From Pachysolen tannophilus NRRL Y-2460 (Eukaryota > Ascomycota > Pichiomycetes > Alaninales > Pachysolenaceae), in assembly GCA_001661245.1 (NCBI GenBank), contig KV454012.1, forward strand, positions 1-64,000: a stretch of 64,000 nucleotides of DNA. The letters run 5' to 3'. Under the pieces are notes generated by a model that was not told the origin of the DNA, made no database searches, and saw only the letters and a program-made list of their open reading frames with translations. How positions within the stretch are numbered: position 1 is the stretch's first letter; every line of letters starts with the position of its first letter. The translations under genes and the position numbers were made by a program. Shown here piece after piece: positions 19,137 to 28,400 of the stretch.

Positions 19137-22100
19137 ATGAATCGGTTCATATTGAAACTTTTATTGGTTTATTTTGTTTGTCTTTCGATTTTCTCTCTTG
19201 ATGTGCACGCTCACCCTAGTCCGCAGGAAATCAATAAACCTTTAAGAGATCAAGTAACGGCGGTACCATCAAGTAATAATGGTTTAAATTTAGATCAGAC
19301 TCTGCAGCTGCAAAAAGCATATATTTTTTCAAATACAAATAATTATAGATCGATTGATGATTTCACTGTTACAAACTTGCTATTGGCATCTGATATTGAG
19401 GGTAATATTCATGCACTAAATAGAAATACAGGGGAATTGATATGGACTTTACTAGGACATAGTTCACTTGTGGAAATAAGCAAACCAACAACAAATGTAA
19501 TTAAAGATGAACCACTCCATAGTGATGGGAATAATAATCATGATGTTAGTAATATTACTTGGATAGTTGAACCTTACAACGAGGGAAGCTTGTATTTTTT
19601 CACAAAAGAATTGGGGTTACAAAAATTATCAACTTCAATTCGTAATTTGGTTCTGCAAAGTCCTTTTGCATTAACAGGTGATGACAAAATTTATACTGGA
19701 ACAAGAAAAACATCGTTGTATAAGATAAATGCAAGAACTGGTGAGATCATTGGAACATACGGATTAACCAATGATAATCCACTTTACATGTGTGATCTGG
19801 AAGATGAAGTTAAAAACGAATTTGATGAAAATTCCGATCCAATTATATTACTAGGGAAAACAATTTACGAATTAACTATTTATTCACATAATAATACTTT
19901 ATGGAATGTAACCTATACAACTTGGGGCCAAAATAATATTGATAACGATTTAGTATTACAAAATACAGATTCCATCGATGGAGTTTATGTTGCACCATTC
20001 CATGACAATTCGTTATTAGCTATTGATTCAAATTCAAAAATTGCTAAATGGGTCTCAAATTTACCTTCTATTGCAATAAATGTTTTTGACATCTTTAAAG
20101 ATCTGAAAACTGACAATTATGTTTTGTTGCCTCATCCTTTACATCCTCATTTGAATAGAGAATTCCCCGATGATACTCACAGTAATATATTAACTGAAGA
20201 TACGTTTATTGATAAGACAAAAAATGGCTCTTGGTTTGCAATGTCAGGTTTAAATTATCCCTCTTTGGTTAAATCTGCTCCAACAGCTAAATATTGTACA
20301 AGTGACAGATGGAGACTTCCCACTGTTTTTGAAAATGAAGATTTGTTATCTATATCTATAAGTGGAGTACACAAAAATATTAATCAAGATAGAAACTCAT
20401 TAGTTTTACAAGACAAGAATACCAAATTTCCCTCAGTTATCGCAACCCTCCCTCACAATAGAAACAACGTACAATCAACTAGTTGGCTTTCATTGCCTTC
20501 TTCGGACATTCTCTCAATAGATCCTCCTCAAAATATGTCTAATATGTCATTAAAGGATAAATTGAAAAAATTGACATTTAAAATTGTTGAGCACACAATA
20601 ACAACTATCTTATTAATATTGGCTGTTGTATTATTATCGAGAATGGGAATATTACCACCAATAACGCAAATGTTATCTAAATTAGGGTTTTTCAGAAGAA
20701 CTCACCATGCCGTTGAATTGGTTGATAAATTGATGCAAGGAGATGAAAATTTTGAAAAAAGCATTGATTTAATTAGAAAAGAAAGACTACAATATATTCA
20801 AAATGAAGAAAAAGATAAAGAAAATAATCATATTAATTACAAGAACCATAATCAAGAAACTGGAATTACAGATGAAGATGACACCACAAGCTTTAATAGC
20901 AATAATATAGTAGGAGATAAAGTAGGAAAGAAAGTAACAATTATTGACAGACATACTGATGTAATAGATGGGATTGATAGTAAATACGATGATGAAAAAC
21001 TATCACCTCTGGCTCTCGAGCAAGGAACTATCAAGAAAAGAAAGAGAGGTACTCGTGGTGGAAAGAAAAATAAAAAAAATAACAACAGCAACAACAACAA
21101 CAACAACAACAATAATAATAATAATAATAATAATTTGGAACATGAACATCATGAAATAATTCCTTCGATGTCACTGCAAGCACAATCAAATTCATCAACC
21201 GCAGAAAATACACCTACAAAACAATCAAGTAATAGCAGTTTAGTGATTTCGGATCATGTATTAGGATATGGATCGCATGGTACCGTTGTTTATAAAGGGA
21301 CATTTGAAAACAGACCGGTTGCTGTGAAGAGAATGCTTATTGATTTTTTCGACGTTGCGTCACATGAAGTCGCCTTATTGCAAGAAAGTGATGATCACCC
21401 AAATGTGATCAGATATTTTTGTTCACAAGAGAGTGACAGATTTTTATACATCGCATTAGAATTATGTTCCGCAACTTTGGAAGACGTAATTGAAAAATCG
21501 GATTCAGATCCAAAGTTGAAGGACTTGAAGAACAGAATGGATACGTTACTTGTTTTATACCAACTTGTTAATGGGCTTCATCATTTACATAGCTTGAAAA
21601 TTGTGCATAGAGATATTAAGCCTCAAAATATTTTAATTGTGCCGCCGAAGAAGATTCATTCAAAAAAATCAGCAACTTCATTATCTACTGCAACCTCAGA
21701 TCTTGGCACGTTATCGAATTCATTGCCATCATTAAGTGGAGAAAATAACGAGGAATATACCCCTGTGAGAATGCTTATTTCTGATTTTGGTTTATGTAAA
21801 AAATTAGAACCAGATCAGTCTTCTTTCCGAGTTACTACTGCCCATGCTGCTGGAACTTCTGGATGGCGAGCTCCAGAATTGTTAATTGATGAAAATGATT
21901 CAATTTATAATTCTATTCAAATCTTACAGAATAGCAATAACAATTCTTCTTCAACAATAAAACAACATCAGTCTCAAGGTTCTGTTTCTGAACCTTTGGT
22001 ATTTGATTCAATATCTAATAGGAGGTTGACCAGAGCTATAGATGTTTTTTCTATGGGATGTGTATTTTACTATGTTTTAACGAATGGTTCGCATCCTTTT

Positions 22101-22667
22101 GGAGATAGATATTTAAGAGAAGGGAACATTATAAAAGGTGAATACAACTTGGACTTGTTAAACTCACGTAATGATGCTCTTGAGGCGAAGGATTTAATTT
22201 CTAAAATGATTTCAAGAAACCCAAAATTAAGACCAGACACTTCAGTTATTTTAAATCATCCGTTCTTTTGGTCACCTTTCAAGAAATTAGATTTCTTATT
22301 AAAAGTAAGTGATAGATTTGAAATCGAGAGACGTGACCCACCATCAAAATTACTTTTAAAGCTAGAAAATGTAGCAATAAATGTATTGGGTGAAGAAGGT
22401 TGGTGGTGTAAATTTGATGAAAAATTTATTGAAAATTTAGGAAAATATAGGAAATACAACCCACATAAATTAATGGATTTATTGAGGGCCTTAAGAAACA
22501 AGTATCACCATTTCAACGATTTACCAGCTGATTTACTGCAAGAAATGAGTCCTTTACCAGAAGGATTTTATAATTATTACAGTACAAAATTCCCTAACAT
22601 GTTAATGGAAATTTACTATGTGGTTCAAGAAAATCTTAAAGATGAAGATGTTTTCAGAAATATATAG
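19137..22667 (+). CDS. IRE1: Ire1 unfolded-protein-response kinase/endoribonuclease
   Basis: From the first ATG the protein is about 1176 residues. Order: signal peptide (LKLLLVYFVCLSIFSLDVHA), ER-lumenal sensor domain with PQQ-like blocks (LLASDIEGNIHALNRNTGEL), one membrane helix near residues 488-507, and a charged cytosolic linker with a run of about 15 Asn. The kinase starts near 707 (VLGYGSHGTVVYKG) with HRDIKPQNI near 822 and DFG near 881. The C-terminal KEN RNase domain follows from about 1058, with RNKYHHF containing the expected catalytic Arg, Asn and His. It senses misfolded proteins in the ER and splices HAC1-type mRNA; no HAC1 is in the window. Two extra Ser/Asn-rich inserts interrupt the kinase around DFG and after the APE motif. 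All catalytic motifs look intact. Confidence 0.97.
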   Translation: MNRFILKLLLVYFVCLSIFSLDVHAHPSPQEINKPLRDQVTAVPSSNNGLNLDQTLQLQKAYIFSNTNNYRSIDDFTVTNLLLASDIEGNIHALNRNTGELIWTLLGHSSLVEISKPTTNVIKDEPLHSDGNNNHDVSNITWIVEPYNEGSLYFFTKELGLQKLSTSIRNLVLQSPFALTGDDKIYTGTRKTSLYKINARTGEIIGTYGLTNDNPLYMCDLEDEVKNEFDENSDPIILLGKTIYELTIYSHNNTLWNVTYTTWGQNNIDNDLVLQNTDSIDGVYVAPFHDNSLLAIDSNSKIAKWVSNLPSIAINVFDIFKDLKTDNYVLLPHPLHPHLNREFPDDTHSNILTEDTFIDKTKNGSWFAMSGLNYPSLVKSAPTAKYCTSDRWRLPTVFENEDLLSISISGVHKNINQDRNSLVLQDKNTKFPSVIATLPHNRNNVQSTSWLSLPSSDILSIDPPQNMSNMSLKDKLKKLTFKIVEHTITTILLILAVVLLSRMGILPPITQMLSKLGFFRRTHHAVELVDKLMQGDENFEKSIDLIRKERLQYIQNEEKDKENNHINYKNHNQETGITDEDDTTSFNSNNIVGDKVGKKVTIIDRHTDVIDGIDSKYDDEKLSPLALEQGTIKKRKRGTRGGKKNKKNNNSNNNNNNNNNNNNNNNLEHEHHEIIPSMSLQAQSNSSTAENTPTKQSSNSSLVISDHVLGYGSHGTVVYKGTFENRPVAVKRMLIDFFDVASHEVALLQESDDHPNVIRYFCSQESDRFLYIALELCSATLEDVIEKSDSDPKLKDLKNRMDTLLVLYQLVNGLHHLHSLKIVHRDIKPQNILIVPPKKIHSKKSATSLSTATSDLGTLSNSLPSLSGENNEEYTPVRMLISDFGLCKKLEPDQSSFRVTTAHAAGTSGWRAPELLIDENDSIYNSIQILQNSNNNSSSTIKQHQSQGSVSEPLVFDSISNRRLTRAIDVFSMGCVFYYVLTNGSHPFGDRYLREGNIIKGEYNLDLLNSRNDALEAKDLISKMISRNPKLRPDTSVILNHPFFWSPFKKLDFLLKVSDRFEIERRDPPSKLLLKLENVAINVLGEEGWWCKFDEKFIENLGKYRKYNPHKLMDLLRALRNKYHHFNDLPADLLQEMSPLPEGFYNYYSTKFPNMLMEIYYVVQENLKDEDVFRNI

Positions 22668-22935
22668 TAAATCATACTTTGTAGATATAAGCAATTAAGG
22701 TAAATAAGGTAAATAAAGTAAAATAATTATTTAACAACACTAATTTGAACCGATTATAGTATTTGATCAATTTTTCTTAGTAGTAGTCATTGATTTGAAA
22801 ATGCATACCACTAAGTCATCTTTCCTAATTTAATTTTTTTATGGCGTGCAGAAATATTTAAACTCATATTTCAGCAATTAAAGAAGAAGTAATTACAGAA
22901 TTTATACAAATAAGTACTTATAGTGCTGTAAGTTC

Positions 22936-24189
22936 ATGTCGAGAATATCAGGAATAGAAACTCCACAAACACCATCGATTCCCAATCCGAATTCAGAGAT
23001 AAATTTGAAAACTCTTGAAGATATAGAGTCTCATCAAAATTTTGATTTGGATTTGAATCCAGATCTTTCGGAGGATGACGATGATGTTGATAATGACGAT
23101 GTATTAGAACCAGCAAATGATGATGAGATTATTATGGAGACGAGTTTAGATAAACATACCAACTCTAGTTCACTGTTGGAGCAATTTAAGAAAGAAAATA
23201 AAGGAATTGAAAGTCTTGGGTCATCTACTTCATTGAAGAGTACTGTGTATCCAAATATAAGTTCCGACGGTGAATTATTAGATGATGGAGGATTTCTTGA
23301 TGTAATTGAGCATAGGAATTCTCCGATAAATCCATTCAAAGAAGTCATCAAGAATGAAGAAACTGATGATAACAAAATAAATGATGATTATGATATTATA
23401 CCGAGACAAGAAATTATTAATAATGCAAGTTCAAGAGGCTTATCATTACCACAGCAAAGTAAAATCATAAATTATATTGATGAAAGATTGCTCAAGGTCC
23501 ACAGAAAATTTATAAAGCATTTATCATATGAAGAAGATTTCGATAATGATGATAATGGTGATGATGATAAAAGTGGTGGAAATTCCCCAAAAAGCAAGGA
23601 TTATTCGATAAGTGAATTAATGAACGAATTATCTGAGATTGTCCACTTTATATGGTATTCCATATATCAAACAAAAGAGATTCCAAATGTACAACAAATA
23701 CACTCTTTACCACGGAGTGTTCATCCAGATAGAATATTTGGACAAACAAATTATCTAATTAAGATTATGGGTGATTCTGTAGATTTTATTGTGAAATACG
23801 AATTCAATAATTTGCTGGAATTATTAGTGGTTTTAACGTTTTTAAAAAATTTAGATAATTTCATAAGTATCTTGATTGATCAAAGTGAACACTCAAGAAT
23901 AAAATTGATAAACAACACAGAAAAAATAAGGATTATTAGTATAATTAATAGAACAAAAATACTTATTTTGGAGAAATTTGAAAAATTGAAATTAAAATCT
24001 TTAAAAGAAAGAAGTCCAGAACAGGAAAATGAATTAATAAAAGACCATCACCACAACAATAAGAGGGATTTTAACTCTCTTATTACAAACCACCATAGTC
24101 ATGATAATGATAACACGAACCCATTTTATATTTACGGTGAGAAAATAGGAGAGGTTTATGAAGGTATTTTGGAAAGAACTTCAATTTAG
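22936..24189 (+). CDS. TFB6: Tfb6-like TFIIH-associated protein
   Basis: This 417-residue protein has an acidic, low-complexity N-terminal half and a conserved helical core from about residue 170. Core motifs are LSLPQQSKIINYIDERLLKV, ISELMNELSEIVHFIWYSI, FGQTNYLIKIMGDSVDFI and a following Leu-rich helix. This pattern resembles Tfb6 (PF17110), the yeast factor that dissociates the Ssl2 helicase from TFIIH. I recognise the family from the core rather than from full-length similarity, so the symbol is tentative. It is tandem with IRE1 (268 bp downstream), and no functional link is implied. An Asp/Asn-rich insert splits the core near residue 205. Confidence 0.6.
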   Translation: MSRISGIETPQTPSIPNPNSEINLKTLEDIESHQNFDLDLNPDLSEDDDDVDNDDVLEPANDDEIIMETSLDKHTNSSSLLEQFKKENKGIESLGSSTSLKSTVYPNISSDGELLDDGGFLDVIEHRNSPINPFKEVIKNEETDDNKINDDYDIIPRQEIINNASSRGLSLPQQSKIINYIDERLLKVHRKFIKHLSYEEDFDNDDNGDDDKSGGNSPKSKDYSISELMNELSEIVHFIWYSIYQTKEIPNVQQIHSLPRSVHPDRIFGQTNYLIKIMGDSVDFIVKYEFNNLLELLVVLTFLKNLDNFISILIDQSEHSRIKLINNTEKIRIISIINRTKILILEKFEKLKLKSLKERSPEQENELIKDHHHNNKRDFNSLITNHHSHDNDNTNPFYIYGEKIGEVYEGILERTSI

Positions 24190-24511
24190 GTCTAATTTTT
24201 TTTCTTCTTTTTCTTTTTCACTTAGTTATTTATTTACTTTTACTATGCTCTTTCTACTGACTAGCAGTTTATATTTATCTTTTATGTACTTTATATGACA
24301 CTAACTTGAAAATGAATGGTTAAATCATTGATTCGTCGTTAACACCACCATCTTCTTTGATATCGCTCTGTTGTTGTAGCGATGGTAAAGGTAGTGCGTT
24401 GAAGTACCGACTGTTTTAATTACCACCAAGATGATAATGAGTTAAGTTGACCAAAACTCCAACTGTTAAGTCCAGTGTTTTCGGTTAAAGTTCGGATAAT
24501 AAATTAGCAAG
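24190..24511. other. Intergenic region, no gene seen
   Basis: A 322-bp gap between tandem genes. It contains a T-rich downstream tract (24196-24220) and ordinary promoter-like sequence; nothing else was recognised. Confidence 0.4.
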
Positions 24512-25264
24512 ATGGTATGGTGGCCATTTGGATCCAGTGGGAATGCCAATTCTGGTAGAATAAAGTATGATGAGGATCAAATTAGGAAAGCTGATGCGGA
24601 ATTGGCGTCAAGTATTCCAAAAGATTTAAAAGACTATTTAGACAACTATGAGCATTCATTGACAGATAGAGAGTTCAAAGAAAAAGTCCAGTTAATGAAT
24701 GATATTTCGAATTTGAATCCAGCTCCTTCGGTAAATAGAGCTGCTCATATACCAGAGGTTGAAGAAAAAAATGGATCTGTTTCTTCAGATTCTGTTATTG
24801 AATCAAATTTAAACGCAATGACCTCAATTACAAATGAAAAAGAAAATATAATACAATCCACAGAAAGACTCTCACAAGATCAGTTAAAACAGATGAGGGA
24901 AATAGATGAGTATAAACGCAAGAATCCAATGCATATTGCGATTTTAGAGAATTGTTCTGAGATACAGTATGAGTTTATAAATTGTTTAAGTAATGGGCCC
25001 TTTTTCGAAAGAATGAAAGGCTGTAATGATAAACAGAATTTCTATGATTCTTGTTTGAAAAGACAGTCAATGATATTCAAGATGTTTGATTACAACTCTA
25101 TGACTGCTATTGAAGAATTTGAAGAAATCAGAGGAATTGCTGATGATACGTTCAATAGATATTTTAAATGTAATGATGATTTTGAAGATAATGTAAAGAA
25201 TAAATTGTTTACTAAAGAATTGAAAGAAAAAAGAGAAAAATTTTATCAGAAATATGAGAAATGA
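24512..25264 (+). CDS. Twin-CX9C-like protein, unassigned
   Basis: The 250-residue protein is not one I can assign to a named gene. Its C-terminal half contains two cysteine pairs, C-SEIQYEFIN-C and C-NDKQNFYDS-C. Each has nine residues between cysteines and they are separated by about 15 residues, as in the coiled-coil-helix-coiled-coil-helix fold of Mia40-imported intermembrane-space proteins. A further Cys pair-less C lies in FKCNDDF near the end. The N-terminus (MVWWPFGSSG) is short and aromatic, followed by a polar, probably disordered region to about residue 130. A mitochondrial intermembrane-space role is a plausible inference. A Pet191/Cox-assembly-type factor or a fungal orphan are both possible. 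It converges on USO1. Confidence 0.6.
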   Translation: MVWWPFGSSGNANSGRIKYDEDQIRKADAELASSIPKDLKDYLDNYEHSLTDREFKEKVQLMNDISNLNPAPSVNRAAHIPEVEEKNGSVSSDSVIESNLNAMTSITNEKENIIQSTERLSQDQLKQMREIDEYKRKNPMHIAILENCSEIQYEFINCLSNGPFFERMKGCNDKQNFYDSCLKRQSMIFKMFDYNSMTAIEEFEEIRGIADDTFNRYFKCNDDFEDNVKNKLFTKELKEKREKFYQKYEK

Positions 25265-25451
25265 TCATATTGAATTTTTATTCATTTGTATATATAATAT
25301 ATATATATCCGAGAAAGCTGCAGCTTTCATTATTTATTTACATCTATTTATTTAATTGCAGTTAGTGTAGATATTATTCTAAGAAAAGCGTTTTTAAGTA
25401 CAAAATCTCTATAAAAATCAAAGGTTTTGGGATTGACATAAAATCAATTTT

Positions 25452-28400
25452 TTAATCATCGTTATCATCCTCTTCGTCATCATCTTCATCTTCTTCATCA
25501 TCGTTGTCACTCTCATTCTCGTCACTGGAGACGTCAACAGATAATTCTTTTAATTTCTTCTTATATTTTTTATTCTTATCGTCTAACTCTGACATAACTA
25601 ATATTAAGTCATCCAACTCTGACTTGGGTATCAAGTTTTCACTCTTTTTTCTAAGTTCGTCAAGTGTTTGTTTTAGCTTTGAAGTTTCTTCAGTTTTCAA
25701 GTTATTCAGAGATTCTAAAGATTTCCTTTCCAGTTCACTATCTTTTAGTCTAGCCAAAGCATCTGAAAGCTCACTTTCAATTTTATCCTTTTCTGATTTT
25801 AAATCATTATATTTATTTTCGCTTGACGATTTCAAGCTCTTCTGCTTTTCTTCCAATTCCGTCGAACGCTTTTCCAGATTGTTAGTTCTCAAATTAAGCT
25901 CCTTTTGCAAATTTTCCCAGCTCTGCTTCAGTTCTTCAAGCAGTAGCAGTTTTGCTGCTAAGTCGTTACGTAAATCATCATTCTTCTTCAAAAGATCTTC
26001 ATTATACTTTTGCAATTTTTTTAATTGGCTATCAAATTTTGCTTTATCTTGAATGTATGTATCATTAATCTTATTCTTTGAAGCTTCCAACTCTTTCGAA
26101 CTTGCCTTAAGTTTATTCAAGTCAGACAAAGTTGAATTAAGACTTGATTTTGTATCTTCTAACTCCTTGAGATTATCATCCGATTTTTTCTTCAAAGAAA
26201 TTAATTCATCTTCTTTAGACTTGAAGTTATCACTGTTCTCAGCGATGGTTGCATTTTTTTGGATGACTGTTCTTTCCATCTCTTCATTCTTATCATTTAA
26301 CTCATCGATCTTTTCATTCAACTCCTTCTCGGCTCTCTCCAAGGAAGAAATTCTAGAGAGATAATTTTTTATAGCTGATTCTGAATTCTCACCTATGGAT
26401 TTTCTCTCCTCCTCAATTTCTTTCTGTTTCTCTGTCAAATTCTGATTTAAGGTTTTCAACTCAGCTTCATACTTGGATGTCTTCGATTTAAATAAGTTAT
26501 CTAAAATTTCGTATTTCTTGTTTAACGATTTCAATTCTTCATTCTTTGAGCTAATTTCTTTTGATAACAGTTCATTTCTGGAATTGGATTCTGTCAATTT
26601 TGAGTCGGTTTCGTTCATTTTCAAAGAAATCATTTCTAATGTTGATGAAATCGAATTTTTTTCTTCTGTAATATATTCTTTTTCTTGCTTCATTTCAGCC
26701 AAACTTTTCTTGCTTTTAGATTCAATTTCTTGTAATTGTATATTGAGTTCATTCAATTCTTCGTTTAAAGCAGCAATTTCATTCTCTTGATTTTGCAAAA
26801 GTTCTATATCCTTTTGTTTTTCTGATAACAAATCTTCAATTCTTTTTTCCATTTCTTTCTTAGAATCATTCAAGTCATTTATGGATTTTTCTTTAGCTTT
26901 CAATTCAGATTCGAAGTTTTTCTGAGTTTCGTTTTCTGTCTTCAAATCAGTTGCTAAATTTTCATTCTTTGTTCTCAATTCAGCATTCAACTGTTTAAAG
27001 TTCTCAAGTTTCGTACTTAAATCCTTGATAACACTGCTATTTTCCTCCATAGACTTCTCATGAGATTGTTTGAGGTCCTCGTGCTGTTTAGACAACTTCT
27101 TATTGTCGTCTTCAAATTTTGAAGCTTCTTCTCTAAGCTTCTTTATCTCTTTCTTAAGATCATTCATAGTTTCTTCAAGTGATAATTTAGATTCTTCCAA
27201 TTGTGATTTCAGAGTCGTCAAAACAGATATTTCCTTGTTTTGATTTTCCACTAATTTCGAAAGCTCATCTAATTGCTGTTTCATTTTGAAGACTTCGTTG
27301 TTTTTCTTCTGGTTTAATTCTTCTAATTTAAAAGTTAAATTATCCTTTTCAGTGTTTAACAGTTCGATTTTTCTTGAATTAACGTTCAATTTTTCAAGTA
27401 ACTCATTGTTTAAATCTTTTAACTTGCTTGATTCTAGTTCTGATTCAGATAGCCTGGAAGACAACAAATGTTGTTTTTCTTGGTTCGATGATAAATCTTT
27501 CATCAGCTTTGTTAGTTTTGTCTCTAACAAAACAATTTTTTCATCTCTTGCTTTCACAGTTGAGGTTAAATCTGCATTTAATTTTTTAAGATTTCCCAAA
27601 TCTTTAGTAGAAGATTTCTCTAAATTCTTCAACAGCTTTTCTACATTATCTTTCTCTCTTGATAACTTAAACAAGTCGCTACTCATCTTGTTGATATCAT
27701 TATCAGATTTAAGGGTTTTCTCTTTAATCGAATTCAATTGGGTAGTCAATTCTTTGTTTTTATTCTCCAATGACGATAATTCTGACATTGCCGATTGCAA
27801 ATCTTCGTAATATTTTGAAGATGAATTCTCCAAGTTAGCTTTTAAATCACTGACCTCGTTTAACTTAGCGGAAAGTTCATTCACTTTATTTTCTAAGTAT
27901 ATTTTTGATTCATTTAACTCATCTATTTTTTGAGTTTTTTCTGTGATTCCTTTTTCGTATTCTTCATTCTTCAAATTTAGCTCATTTAGTTCGTTGATTT
28001 TCAGATCATATGAGTCCTTGATCTCTTTATACTGGTTCAGAAGATGTAAATTGTTTTCCTCCAAGTCTTCCAAAATTTTATATGAAAGCTTTCCGATAGG
28101 TTCTGTAGATGGATTTTTCAATTTTCTAATTTTTGGGAAAACTTCATTGTTGAAAAATATTTTAAAATCATAAGTTAGATAGACTTCTGGAAGACCTGTC
28201 AAATGATCTTTCTTATAGTGAAATAAAGAGTCTTCACTTAACTTAACGACATAATCATTTTCTTTAAATTGTCTAAGTTTTGTAATATAGTTTTCCTCTC
28301 CAATTGTTTTGATTACCAAACCGTAAAAAGCACTTCTTGAAATCACTGAATCTTTAGATGTTGAATCATAAATCACACCAATCAATATAATCAATAACGA

